From the NCBI RefSeq assembly GCF_024622045.1, contig NZ_JANKBP010000004.1: 64,000 nucleotides of DNA; one strand, 5' to 3'. Source of the stretch: Rodentibacter caecimuris. Lineage in GTDB: Bacteria; Pseudomonadota; Gammaproteobacteria; Enterobacterales; Pasteurellaceae. The notes under the pieces were generated by a model, which worked only from the letters and a program-made list of their open reading frames with translations, did not search any database and was not told where the DNA came from. Position numbers and translations under genes: made by a program. Positions 8,815 to 17,677 of the stretch are shown in pieces; positions within the stretch are counted from its first letter, which is position 1; every line of letters begins with the position of its first letter.

Positions 8815-9216
8815 TGTCGATTCTCTTTTTAAAATTTTTAAAAGTACCTCAAAATAAACCGCACCTTGCTTCGTTATCGACCTCGTGTTTCTCGCGCCAA
8901 TCAATCTCACGATTGTATGTTGCTGGGTGCATTGATAACGTTATGAAACGATAAAAGGATTGTTTAATAAAATAACGCGATGTTTCACACGCGTTACAAG
9001 CAGCTTGTTTATTTTCAAGAAAAATGTTGATTATCAATGTCTTATGCCAAATGCCGCATTGAGTTTCCACCAACCTGATTTGTCATTTTTTACGCCCAAT
9101 TTTATACGTAAAAAGACGCTCTATTATCCATAGAAACCGATAAATTAGCAAGGTCATAATTACCTTAGATAAGGCTTTTATGATATGATTTATGCCAATT
9201 TTCAAAAGGTGAAAAA
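8815..9216. promoter_or_regulatory. Divergent rne / rluC control region with long rne 5' leader
   Basis: A 402-bp non-coding stretch between the divergent rne and rluC genes. In enterobacteria the rne leader is long and structured and mediates autoregulation by RNase E; a similar leader could lie here on the minus strand. For rluC, TATGAT near 9180-9190 is a plausible -10 element. No other feature is supported. Confidence 0.4.
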
Positions 9217-10185
9217 ATGACAGAACAAAAAGAAAATATCATCAATTCCTCCGTAAAAATGCTCACAATTAATGAAGACGAAGCCGGTCAGCGCATTGAT
9301 AATTATCTGTTGGCAAAGTTAAAAGGTGTGCCGAAAAGTTTGATTTATCGCATTGTACGTAAGGGTGAAGTACGGGTAAATAAAGGGCGGATTAAGCCGG
9401 AATATAAATTGCAGAGCGGTGATGTAGTGCGCTTACCGCCTGTGCGTACAACAGAAAAAAATAATCCGCCGGTCTCTAAGAATTTAAATAAAGTTGCGGA
9501 TCTTGAACATAAAATTTTATTTGAGGACGATCAGTTAATCATATTAAATAAACCTTCAGGTATTGCTGTGCACGGCGGTAGCGGCTTGAACTTCGGCGTA
9601 ATTGAAGCCTTACGGGCATTACGCCCCGAAGCACGTTTTTTAGAACTCGTTCATCGTTTAGATCGCGATACTTCGGGCATTTTGTTAATCGCTAAAAAAC
9701 GATCGGCATTACGCAATCTACACGAGCAACTCCGCCTTAAAACTGTGCAAAAGGATTATTTGGCACTAGTAAGAGGACAATGGCAATCGCATGTTAAAGT
9801 GGTAAAAGCTCCGTTGCTAAAAAATGAGCTTGCCGGCGGAGAACGTATCGTGCGTGTGAGTGAACAAGGTAAACCTTCCGAAACACGTTTTTCTATTGAG
9901 GAACGTTATTCTAACGCAACCTTAATAAAGGCGTCACCGATCACCGGACGAACCCATCAAATCCGCGTGCATACTCAGTATGCCGGTCATCCCATTGCAT
10001 TAGATGCCAAATACGGAGATAAGGATTTTGATGCACAAATACAAGTATTTGGCTTAAACCGCTTGTTTTTACACGCTTTTTCGATTCGCTTTGAACATCC
10101 CAAAACAGGCGAAACCTTACGCTTCAATGCACCGCTTGATGAAAAAATAAAAGCCGTATTGAAAAAGTTACGGGAAAGCAAATAG
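9217..10185 (+). CDS. rluC: 23S rRNA pseudouridine synthase RluC
   Basis: RluC makes pseudouridines 955, 2504 and 2580 of 23S rRNA. The 322-residue protein has an N-terminal S4 domain (about 18-75, GQRIDNYLLAKL) and the RluA-family catalytic motif HRLDRDTSG with catalytic Asp149, followed by KDYLALVRG and the C-terminal GRTHQIRVH motif. The ATG at 9217 follows AAAAGGTG. The rne-rluC divergent arrangement is conserved in gammaproteobacteria. Confidence 0.96.
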   Translation: MTEQKENIINSSVKMLTINEDEAGQRIDNYLLAKLKGVPKSLIYRIVRKGEVRVNKGRIKPEYKLQSGDVVRLPPVRTTEKNNPPVSKNLNKVADLEHKILFEDDQLIILNKPSGIAVHGGSGLNFGVIEALRALRPEARFLELVHRLDRDTSGILLIAKKRSALRNLHEQLRLKTVQKDYLALVRGQWQSHVKVVKAPLLKNELAGGERIVRVSEQGKPSETRFSIEERYSNATLIKASPITGRTHQIRVHTQYAGHPIALDAKYGDKDFDAQIQVFGLNRLFLHAFSIRFEHPKTGETLRFNAPLDEKIKAVLKKLRESK

Positions 10186-10275
10186 ACAAATTTGGCATTT
10201 ATTGTTATATTTGGACCCGGAGACAACTCGTTTCTATCATGATTTCATAATAACGACAACACAAAGGATAGCAAA

Positions 10276-10554
10276 ATGGCAAAAGGACAATCTTTACAAG
10301 ATCCTTATTTAAATGCGCTACGTCGCGAGCGTATTCCCGTATCAATTTATCTGGTAAACGGGATTAAATTACAAGGGCAAATTGAATCATTCGATCAGTT
10401 TGTAATTTTGTTAAAAAACACCGTAAACCAAATGGTGTACAAGCATGCAATTTCTACTGTTGTGCCGGCGCGTTCTGTTTCTCATCACAATAATAATCAC
10501 CATAATGTGCAGCCTGTAGAAGCTACGGAAGAAACCGGAACACAATCAGAATAA
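10276..10554 (+). CDS. hfq: RNA chaperone Hfq
   Basis: Hexameric Sm-like RNA chaperone for sRNA-mRNA pairing. The 92-residue protein begins MAKGQSLQDPYLNALRRERI and carries the Sm1 core SIYLVNGIKLQGQIESFD and the Sm2 motif YKHAISTVVP, followed by a short His/Asn-rich disordered tail. The ATG follows AAAGGATAG. It is followed after 8 bp by hflX, as in E. coli, but without hflKC after that. Confidence 0.98.
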   Translation: MAKGQSLQDPYLNALRRERIPVSIYLVNGIKLQGQIESFDQFVILLKNTVNQMVYKHAISTVVPARSVSHHNNNHHNVQPVEATEETGTQSE

Positions 10555-10562
10555 TTGATTCA

Positions 10563-11918
10563 ATGGATTGTAAAAAAACACTCAGTGCGGTTGAAAATTT
10601 ACCTGAAATTTCAACCGCACTTTCTTTGCCCCAAGCTCATCAAGACTCGGTTTCTCAGTGTGATACCGCTATCGTTGTACATGTTTTCTTTTCGCAAAAT
10701 AAAAATCTTGACGATCTCAAAGAATTTCTCTTGCTTGCTAAATCAGCCAATGTGAATACTTTGGAAGTAATAACAACCAGTCGTAGTACGCCCCAAGCTA
10801 AATATTTTGTGGGAGAAGGAAAAGCCCAAGAAATTGCCGATACGGTAAAAATATACAATGCGGATGTGATATTGGTTAATCATCAACTTACGCCCGCCCA
10901 AACACGTAATTTAGAAAATTTATGTCACTGTCGTGTTGTCGATCGAACGGGTGTCATATTAGATATTTTTGCCCAACGGGCAAGATCTCACGAAGGGAAA
11001 TTACAAGTAGAACTGGCACAATTAAAACATTTAGCAACGCGTTTGGTTCGCCGTAAAACCGGTTTAGATCAACAAAAAGGTGCGGTTGGGCTAAGAGGGC
11101 CGGGGGAAACACAGCTAGAGACAGATCGCCGTCTCATCAAAGTGCGTATTGGTCAGTTACAAAATCGTTTAGCAAAAGTCGAAAAACAACGTCATCAAAA
11201 TCGTCAAACAAGACAAAAGGCAGATATTCCGACTATTTCACTGGTGGGTTATACCAACGCAGGAAAATCAACCCTTTTTAATGCAATCACACAAGCTAAG
11301 GTCTATGCGGCGGATCAGCTCTTTGCCACACTCGATCCCACTTTACGCCGTTTACACATTCAAGATGTCGGCACAACCATTCTTGCCGACACGGTAGGTT
11401 TTGTACGCCAACTGCCGCACGATTTGGTTTCCGCATTCAAATCCACTTTACAAGAAACCGTCGAAGCCGACCTTTTATTACATATCATTGATGCAACTGA
11501 TCCTCGAATGTCGGAAAATATAGAAGCGGTAGTTTCAGTATTGGAAGAAATCAAAGCGGATAATGTTCCCGCCTTGTTGGTTTACAATAAAATTGATTTA
11601 CTAAATGGCGTGTTACCCCATATTGAATATGATGATGACAATAAACCCATCGCAGTTTATCTTTCTGCACATAACGGGGAAGGCATTGATTTATTATTGG
11701 AAGCCATCAAACTGCGGTTAAAAAATGAAATACTTTCGCTAAATCTTATTCTTCAACCTTATGAAGGAAAACTTCGTCATACCCTTTATCAACAAGATGC
11801 AATCCGCAACGAACAAATTACAGAACAAGGCGAATTTGCCTTAGATGTGCAAATCAATCGAGTGGAATGGCTAAAATTATGTAAGCAATTTCCAACTTTA
11901 ATGCGGATAAAGATTTAG
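10563..11918 (+). CDS. hflX: Ribosome-associated GTPase HflX
   Basis: GTPase that splits stalled 70S ribosomes, for example after heat shock. The 451-residue protein has the HflX N-domain (VGEGKAQEIAD, HEGKLQVELAQLKHLATRLVR), the GLRGPGETQLETDRR linker, and the G-domain motifs GYTNAGKSTLF (G1), ADTVGF (G3) and YNKIDL (G4). Homology to E. coli HflX starts about 35 residues in; the first 35 residues span an inverted uptake-signal pair. No good Shine-Dalgarno precedes 10563, so the start is uncertain, and coupling to hfq (8 bp upstream) is likely. Confidence 0.93.
   Translation: MDCKKTLSAVENLPEISTALSLPQAHQDSVSQCDTAIVVHVFFSQNKNLDDLKEFLLLAKSANVNTLEVITTSRSTPQAKYFVGEGKAQEIADTVKIYNADVILVNHQLTPAQTRNLENLCHCRVVDRTGVILDIFAQRARSHEGKLQVELAQLKHLATRLVRRKTGLDQQKGAVGLRGPGETQLETDRRLIKVRIGQLQNRLAKVEKQRHQNRQTRQKADIPTISLVGYTNAGKSTLFNAITQAKVYAADQLFATLDPTLRRLHIQDVGTTILADTVGFVRQLPHDLVSAFKSTLQETVEADLLLHIIDATDPRMSENIEAVVSVLEEIKADNVPALLVYNKIDLLNGVLPHIEYDDDNKPIAVYLSAHNGEGIDLLLEAIKLRLKNEILSLNLILQPYEGKLRHTLYQQDAIRNEQITEQGEFALDVQINRVEWLKLCKQFPTLMRIKI
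10584..10621. repeat. Inverted pair of uptake signal sequences at the hfq/hflX junction
   Basis: AGTGCGGTTGAAA (10584-10596) is repeated inverted as TTTCAACCGCACT (10609-10621), giving a 13-bp stem. In this genome such pairs usually act as terminators, but here the pair lies inside the annotated start of hflX. Confidence 0.85.
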
Positions 11919-11943
11919 TCGGCAATTTTTATACCAAGCAATA

Positions 11944-12897
11944 CTATTTTCCAATCTCATATTGCTTTAGCTTATTTGCAATCGCGGTATGCGATACGCC
12001 CAAGCGTTGCGCCAGTTTGCGGGTACTCGGATATTCTTTGTAAAAAGCCTGCAAAACCTTCGCTTCATATTGCCCGATAATATCCTCTAATGTTTGATTT
12101 TCAAATTCATCAACAGAAATGACCGCACTTTGCGGCAAGGTAAGATTTAAACTTTCCACACTCAACTGATTGTCTTTCGATAAAGAACAAGCACGATATA
12201 AGGTGTTATAAAGTTCCCGAACATTTCCCTGCCAATCATATTGCTGCAAATAAACAAGAAAATCCTGATTAAAGGTAGGTAATTTTATTTTCAATTCATC
12301 ACTTATTTCTTGTAAAAAGCCTTCTGCCAAGGGTTGAATGTCCGCAATACGCTCCCGTAACGGCGGTATGTTAATGACCAACACATTCAAACGATGAAAT
12401 AAATCGGCACGTACTTTACCTTGTTCAACTAAAAGGTTGAGAGGAACTTGAGAAGTGCAGATAACCCGCACGTTCGCATAATGTTCCTGTTCTTCCCCTA
12501 CTCGGCGGAATGAACCGTCCGTTAAAAAACGCAATAATTTAGCTTGAAGATTGAGCGATAATTCCGCAATCCCATCCAACAATACCGTCCCTTCATTCGC
12601 ATATTCAAAAAAACCGATCGTCTCACTGTTTCCCCGTTTCCGCCCAAACATTTCGCTTTCCGCATCTTCATCAGGCAAACCTGCACAATTCACCGCAATG
12701 AATTTTTTATCTCGGCGTAAACTTTGGTAGTGGCATGCTTTTGCCAATAAATCTTTTCCCGTTCCGGTTTCACCTTGAATCAATAACGGCACGTCAAACA
12801 TCGCAAAACGTTGGGCATTTTCTACCGCACTTTTCATGGTTTCACTGTGGGTAACAAAGCAAGCGAAAGGATATTGAGGATCAAATTTAGAAGTCAT
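11944..12897 (-). CDS. tyrR: Short-form transcriptional regulator TyrR
   Basis: A 317-residue sigma-54-type AAA+ regulator with Walker A GETGTGKDLLAKA near residue 42, a Walker B equivalent GTVLLDGIAEL, the NVRELYN motif, and a C-terminal helix-turn-helix (STRKLAQRLGVSHTAIANKLKQY). The N-terminal ACT and PAS domains of E. coli TyrR are absent, as is a GAFTGA loop, matching the short repressor-only TyrR known from Haemophilus. It would repress aromatic amino-acid genes with tyrosine as corepressor. It is convergent with hflX. Confidence 0.9.
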   Translation of the reverse strand: MTSKFDPQYPFACFVTHSETMKSAVENAQRFAMFDVPLLIQGETGTGKDLLAKACHYQSLRRDKKFIAVNCAGLPDEDAESEMFGRKRGNSETIGFFEYANEGTVLLDGIAELSLNLQAKLLRFLTDGSFRRVGEEQEHYANVRVICTSQVPLNLLVEQGKVRADLFHRLNVLVINIPPLRERIADIQPLAEGFLQEISDELKIKLPTFNQDFLVYLQQYDWQGNVRELYNTLYRACSLSKDNQLSVESLNLTLPQSAVISVDEFENQTLEDIIGQYEAKVLQAFYKEYPSTRKLAQRLGVSHTAIANKLKQYEIGK

Positions 12898-12978
12898 GTT
12901 GAACAGTCCGAATAAATGGAAATCGAACCTATAATAAGTGGTTTACATAAACCTGTAAAGATTATTTTACAGATAAAC

Positions 12979-13002
12979 AAAAACCCCGTAAGAGGGGTTT
13001 TT
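12979..13002 (-). terminator. Intrinsic terminator following a gene relic
   Basis: AAAAACCCC (12979-12987) and GGGGTTTTT (12994-13002) form a 9-bp stem. On the minus strand it lies 8 bp after the stop of a 44-codon open frame; no intact gene uses it now. Confidence 0.6.
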
Positions 13003-13009
13003 ATTAAAC

Positions 13010-13144
13010 TTATTTCTGTACTGCATTATTCAGTTCTTTTGAGATGATCTCCATAATTTCTAAACCGCTAAAGGCGAGATACCAATTTACCGAATCCCAA
13101 AAATGATATATCCGTTTTGATAAGCTTTCGTCTGTTTGATGATG
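13010..13144 (-). pseudogene. Possible relic of a gene 3' end (unrecognised)
   Basis: A 44-codon minus-strand frame ends at 13010 and reads ...RIYHFWDSVNWYLAFSGL EIMEIISKELNNAVQK. It has no usable start codon and an in-frame stop at its upstream end, and a good terminator follows its stop by 8 bp. I do not recognise the product. A frame of this length could occur by chance, so the terminator is the main argument that a gene once ended here. The whole 12898-13244 gap holds no intact gene. Confidence 0.3.
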
Positions 13145-13200
13145 TCATTATCCGGCACTTTTTAGGTATGGTACAACGGCTACATAATATCGAGAAACTC

Positions 13201-13230
13201 AAAGTGCGGTTAAATTAACCGCACTTTTTT
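13201..13230. terminator. Uptake-signal palindrome terminator downstream of the M23 peptidase gene
   Basis: A perfect 13-bp inverted pair AAAGTGCGGTTAA / TTAACCGCACTTT (13201-13213, 13215-13227) followed on the plus strand by more T residues. It lies 14 bp beyond the stop of the minus-strand peptidase gene. Confidence 0.75.
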
Positions 13231-13244
13231 CCATTAAATCTAAA

Positions 13245-14690
13245 TTATATTTTTAACATTCGCTCCGCTTCTTTTGCCCTTCTCAGGAATTGCTTACGTT
13301 CTGCGGTTGCCATACTGCTTGTTCCCGGCAATTTTACAGTAAGCGGATTAACCGCCCGTCCATTAATATGGAATTCATAATGCAAATGCGGGCCGGTTGA
13401 AATCCCCGTATTACCGGAAAGCGCGATGCGTTCACCTTTTTTCACCGCTTGTCCGGCTCGAACCAACGGTCGGCTTAGGTGCATATATACCGTTTGATAT
13501 TCACGTCCGTGGCGTAGCACGACATAGCGCCCCGCTCCCCCTGCTTGATAAGCGACTTTCTCCACCAAACCGTCTGCCGGTGCAATAACCGGTGTGCCTT
13601 GCGGCACAGAAAAATCCACGCCTTTATGAGGGCGTACACGTCCGGTCACCGGATGACGGCGATTCGGGTTAAAACCTGAAGACACCCGAGCCTGACGTTG
13701 CAATGGGTAACGAGCAAAACCTTTGCCTAGGGTTTCACCTTGTTGATTATAATAACGGCCGTTTGCCGCTTGAATTGCGTAATAACTCTTGCCGTCCGTA
13801 AGGATATGGATCGCCTCAACATTACCCTGTCCGGTCAATTTGTCACCCAAATATTCACGGGAAACCAAAATTGAAAATTTGGTGTCTTTCTTAAGTTTTC
13901 TCAAACTCACTTGCCATTGTAACGCGGAAGTTAATTGGGCAATTTGGCGTCCTTCTAAACCTAAAGAACGTAAGCTGGCTGCAAAAGAGCCGCTCACTTT
14001 CCCTTTCAATACTTCTTTTTTCCAAACGCTTTGTTTCTCTAAGATTTGACGTTTGAATTTTCCCTCTTCGACACGCTCATAAATTCGCTCTTCTTTTTCA
14101 GAAACAAGCCAATTTAAATATTCCAATTGATCGTTTTTATCTAAAATCCAGTAAAATTGCTGCCCGACACGGAGATTTTTAAGTTCCGGATAAGAAGCGA
14201 TTAATCCCTTTGCCGTATCATCTTCTAATCCCGAAAGTTCCAATACATCTTTTAACGTATCGCCACGTACAACAGTATGGCTAAATTGATGAGTAATACG
14301 TAAGGCTTGATCTGCGACATCCAATAAACCGCTCAACGCATCCTGAGCATCTTGCGGAAGATCATTAAGATCATCAAATTCAGACTTAACTTCTTCCACT
14401 TCATCGTCTTGTTCCTGCAATTCATCGTCATAAGAAGTTGCTTCCTCAGTCTGTAATTGCTCGGGCGCCTGTGAGATCTGTGTATTTTCTTCAGGTTTAA
14501 GGGGTTGATACTGCACATCGTCCACCATTTCGGGTTCAAGATTAGTTTGAACCGAAGGTTCCGATTCCGTACTCTCTTTTAAACCCAACATAACGCCACT
14601 GAAAATTAACGCCAATGCGACAAAAAAAATCGCCGCTTTAATGCGGGATTTTCTCTTTCGTCTGTCTCGGGCTAATTTAACGTGTTGCAA
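13245..14690 (-). CDS. mepM: M23 murein DD-endopeptidase, MepM-like
   Basis: A 481-residue envelope peptidase that cuts peptidoglycan crosslinks to allow wall expansion. A basic N-terminus and one membrane segment (about 18-37) are followed by an acidic low-complexity linker, an OapA/LysM-like region (HTVVRGDTLKDVLELSGL, about 137-155) and the C-terminal LytM domain. Zinc-site residues are visible in RPHKGVDFSVPQGTPV (His about 355, Asp about 359) and HLHYEFH (about 431-437). Its position divergent from znuCB matches enterobacterial mepM next to znu genes, although znuA is not adjacent here. Confidence 0.88.
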   Translation of the reverse strand: MQHVKLARDRRKRKSRIKAAIFFVALALIFSGVMLGLKESTESEPSVQTNLEPEMVDDVQYQPLKPEENTQISQAPEQLQTEEATSYDDELQEQDDEVEEVKSEFDDLNDLPQDAQDALSGLLDVADQALRITHQFSHTVVRGDTLKDVLELSGLEDDTAKGLIASYPELKNLRVGQQFYWILDKNDQLEYLNWLVSEKEERIYERVEEGKFKRQILEKQSVWKKEVLKGKVSGSFAASLRSLGLEGRQIAQLTSALQWQVSLRKLKKDTKFSILVSREYLGDKLTGQGNVEAIHILTDGKSYYAIQAANGRYYNQQGETLGKGFARYPLQRQARVSSGFNPNRRHPVTGRVRPHKGVDFSVPQGTPVIAPADGLVEKVAYQAGGAGRYVVLRHGREYQTVYMHLSRPLVRAGQAVKKGERIALSGNTGISTGPHLHYEFHINGRAVNPLTVKLPGTSSMATAERKQFLRRAKEAERMLKI

Positions 14691-14867
14691 AGGTAAATAC
14701 CTAAAGTGGAAATAATATCGTCTTCAGACTACGAATCATAAAAGAGGTTCATTCTACCCTAAAACAGATAAAAAAGTTGTAGAAATATTCATCACAAAGA
14801 GAGAATATCTTGAGAAAGACGGCAAAATGAGCTAAGGTTAGCCGCTAAATTTGACATAGGCGGCATT

Positions 14868-15671
14868 ATGCAAATTCATTCCATTCAATGCGATCCGAGT
14901 TCTCCATTAATTGAACTCAAGAATATCAATGTGGTATTTGAACAAAAAACAGCACTACAAAATATTAATTTAAGTATTTATCCCCACTCTATTATTACTA
15001 TCGTCGGGCCAAACGGCGGGGGGAAATCCACATTATTAAAAACCCTCTTAAAATTACAACAACCGACCTCAGGCGAAGTCATTTATAGTAAAAATGTACG
15101 TATCGGCTATGTGCCGCAAAAAATTTACTTAGATCATAATTTACCTCTTACGGTAGAACGTTTTCTTGCCTTAAAAAAAGGAGCGAAAACACAGGAAATT
15201 TCAACCGCACTTGAGCAACTTTCCATTACACATTTACGCAAAAATAATATGCAAAAACTTTCCGGCGGTGAAATGCAACGGGTCTTGCTCGCCCGTGCAA
15301 TTTTAAACAAACCGAATTTATTAGTATTAGACGAACCTACTCAAGGCGTGGATATCACCGGTCAGGCGGAACTTTATCAACTCATTCATCAAACCCAACA
15401 ACGATTAAATTGTGCCGTGTTGATGGTTTCTCATGATTTACATATTGTAATGGCGGACAGTAAAGAAGTGATTTGCATTAATCAACACATTTGCTGCGCC
15501 GGAACACCGGAAACCCTGTCAAATGATCCTACATTTATACGTTTATGGGGCAACCGACTCTCACAAAATGTCGGCTTTTATACTCATCGCCACAATCACC
15601 ATCATAATTTACACGGCGATGTCTGTAGTTGTAACGGCACAGCCGATCGTTGTCAAAATAAGGATATGTAA
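14868..15671 (+). CDS. znuC: Zinc ABC transporter ATP-binding protein ZnuC
   Basis: ATPase of the high-affinity ZnuABC zinc importer. The 267-residue protein shows Walker A GPNGGGKSTLLK (about 45), the signature LSGGEMQRVLLARA and Walker B LVLDEPTQGVD, and a C-terminal His-rich tail (YTHRHNHHHNLHGDVCSC) likely to bind zinc. It overlaps znuB by one base (TAATG). The 177-bp region upstream, shared with the divergent peptidase gene, would hold a Zur site; I could not identify a convincing one. znuA is not in the window. Confidence 0.94.
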   Translation: MQIHSIQCDPSSPLIELKNINVVFEQKTALQNINLSIYPHSIITIVGPNGGGKSTLLKTLLKLQQPTSGEVIYSKNVRIGYVPQKIYLDHNLPLTVERFLALKKGAKTQEISTALEQLSITHLRKNNMQKLSGGEMQRVLLARAILNKPNLLVLDEPTQGVDITGQAELYQLIHQTQQRLNCAVLMVSHDLHIVMADSKEVICINQHICCAGTPETLSNDPTFIRLWGNRLSQNVGFYTHRHNHHHNLHGDVCSCNGTADRCQNKDM

Positions 15672-16456
15672 TGTTTGAAATTTTATTTCCGGCACTGCTC
15701 ACCGGCATTTTGTTGTCTCTTATCAGCGCACCGCTTGGGGTCTTCGTAGTATGGCGTAAAATGGCATACTTTGGTGACACGCTTGCTCATTCGGCCTTAC
15801 TTGGCGTTGCATTGGGGATTTTCTTACAAATCAATCCTTATATTGCGATAGTCGTCCTCACTCTTATTTTAGCGATAGTTATGGTATGGCTAGAAAGTCA
15901 TACGCAGTTTTCTATTGATACCTTATTGGGCATTATCGCCCATAGTTGCTTATCACTCGGCGTTGTAACCGTTGGTTTATTAAAAAATGTTCGGGTTGAT
16001 TTAATGAGTTATTTATTCGGGGATTTGTTGGCAATCAATTACACCGATTTAATTTATATCAGTATCGGTGTAGCCATCGTACTCAGTACGTTACTCTATT
16101 TTTGGCAAGCCCTTCTCTCCACTACCGTTTCGCCCGAACTCGCCCAAGTGGAAGGCATCAACATCAAAAAAATGCGTTTTATTTTGATGATTTTAACCGC
16201 ACTGACGATTGCGCTAAGTATGAAATTTGTCGGTGCATTAATTATTACCTCACTATTAATTATTCCGGCAGCGACGGCACGCCGTTTCGCCAAAACCCCC
16301 GAATCCATGGCTGGTTTTGCGGTGGGGATCAGTATGCTTTCAATTATTGGCGGATTAATGCTTTCGGCATTTTATGACACCGCAGCCGGCCCATCGGTTG
16401 TCATTTGCTCGACATTTTTATTTGTTCTGTCATTACTAAAAAAGGCTCGTTTGTAA
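15671..16456 (+). CDS. znuB: Zinc ABC transporter permease ZnuB
   Basis: A 261-residue inner-membrane permease with about 8 hydrophobic segments. The family motif WRKMAYFGDTLAHSALLGVALG is near residues 28-49, and a later ALTIALSMKFVGALIITSLLIIPAATARRFAKTP-type coupling region is present. It is translationally coupled to znuC. Confidence 0.94.
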   Translation: MFEILFPALLTGILLSLISAPLGVFVVWRKMAYFGDTLAHSALLGVALGIFLQINPYIAIVVLTLILAIVMVWLESHTQFSIDTLLGIIAHSCLSLGVVTVGLLKNVRVDLMSYLFGDLLAINYTDLIYISIGVAIVLSTLLYFWQALLSTTVSPELAQVEGINIKKMRFILMILTALTIALSMKFVGALIITSLLIIPAATARRFAKTPESMAGFAVGISMLSIIGGLMLSAFYDTAAGPSVVICSTFLFVLSLLKKARL

Positions 16457-16546
16457 GCTCGCCCAACCAGTGAAAACTATTTGCGCCGCCAGTTAATTCT
16501 TGATAAAGTGCGGTGGATTTTTATGGTGTTTTTTAGGATAACAAAA

Positions 16547-17494
16547 ATGACTCCGGAATATTTAGATTTTGAATTGCCGATTGCCGAGTTAGAAGCAAAA
16601 ATCGGTGCATTGCGCTCCGCCTCTAATGATGAAGTTGATTTAACCGATGAAATTAAACGCTTACAAAAGAAAAGCGATGAATTAACCAAAAAAACCTTTG
16701 CCAATCTTGATGCGTGGCAAGTTTCACGTATGGCCCGTCACCCAAACCGTCCTTATACGCTTGACTATATTAACCATATTTTCACTGAATTTGACGAACT
16801 TGCCGGTGATCGTGCATTTGCCGATGATAAAGCGATTATTGGCGGTTTGGCACGTTTGGACGGTCGTCCGGTGATGGTAATCGGTCATCAAAAAGGTCGC
16901 ACGGTAAAAGAGAAAGTACAACGCAACTTTGGTATGCCAGCACCGGAAGGCTACCGCAAGGCTTTACGCTTAATGGAAATGGCTGAGCGTTTTAAACTTC
17001 CTATAATCACCTTTATTGACACGCCGGGGGCTTATCCGGGAATCGGTGCGGAAGAACGCGGACAGGCCGAAGCTATTGCACATAACTTACGGGAAATGGC
17101 GCAATTGACCGTACCGGTAATCTGTACCGTCATCGGCGAAGGAGGCTCAGGCGGTGCTTTGGCGATCGGGGTGGGTGATAAAGTAAACATGTTGCAATAT
17201 TCTACTTATTCCGTGATTTCACCAGAAGGTTGTGCCTCAATCCTATGGAAAAGTGCAGAAAAAGCCTCAACCGCGGCTGAAGTAATGGGGCTTACCGCTC
17301 CCCGTTTAAAAGAACTTGAATTAATCGACAACATTGTACCGGAACCGTTAGGCGGTGCGCATCGTGACTACACGTTGATGGCAAACAATTTGAAAAAACG
17401 CCTAAATGAAGATTTGGCAGAACTTGACAAATTAGATAAAGAAGAATTATTAAATAGACGTTATCAACGTTTGATGTCTTACGGCTATTGCTAA
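16547..17494 (+). CDS. accA: Acetyl-CoA carboxylase carboxyltransferase subunit alpha
   Basis: The alpha subunit of the carboxyltransferase makes malonyl-CoA, the first step of fatty-acid synthesis. It has 316 residues, beginning MTPEYLDFELPIAELEAKI, with DAWQVSRMARHPNRPYTLDY, the GRTVKEKVQRNFGMPAPEGYRKA motif and GEGGSGGALAIGVGD in the crotonase-like core. The frame opens at 16481, but the ATG at 16547 has TAGGATA upstream and matches the family start. Confidence 0.97.
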   Translation: MTPEYLDFELPIAELEAKIGALRSASNDEVDLTDEIKRLQKKSDELTKKTFANLDAWQVSRMARHPNRPYTLDYINHIFTEFDELAGDRAFADDKAIIGGLARLDGRPVMVIGHQKGRTVKEKVQRNFGMPAPEGYRKALRLMEMAERFKLPIITFIDTPGAYPGIGAEERGQAEAIAHNLREMAQLTVPVICTVIGEGGSGGALAIGVGDKVNMLQYSTYSVISPEGCASILWKSAEKASTAAEVMGLTAPRLKELELIDNIVPEPLGGAHRDYTLMANNLKKRLNEDLAELDKLDKEELLNRRYQRLMSYGYC

Positions 17495-17504
17495 TTAATT
17501 TAAA

Positions 17505-17534
17505 AAAAGAGCGGTTATTTTATCCGCTCTTTTC
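17505..17534 (+). terminator. accA terminator
   Basis: AAAAGAGCGG (17505-17514) pairs with CCGCTCTTTT (17524-17533) across TTATTTTAT, giving a stem-loop 10 bp after the accA stop. Confidence 0.75.
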
Positions 17535-17677
17535 AATTTAACCGTAAGCCATTTTTGATTAACTATTATCTACCAAGATATTAAACGGCTTACCCCTAAA
17601 CAATAAACTATCCAAGATACTGCTTGCGCTATCTAAGTTTTATAATGGAATGTAATATTAACCAACAGGAGGCAATT

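Noticed and set aside
6013..8910. Large shadow frames opposite and inside rne (for example 6717-7130 minus and 6457-6747 plus)
   Set aside because: They come from the biased Arg/Gln/Glu codons of the RNase E scaffold region and match nothing.
14691..14867. Zur operator upstream of znuC
   Set aside because: No clear palindrome of the GAAATGTTATA type was found.
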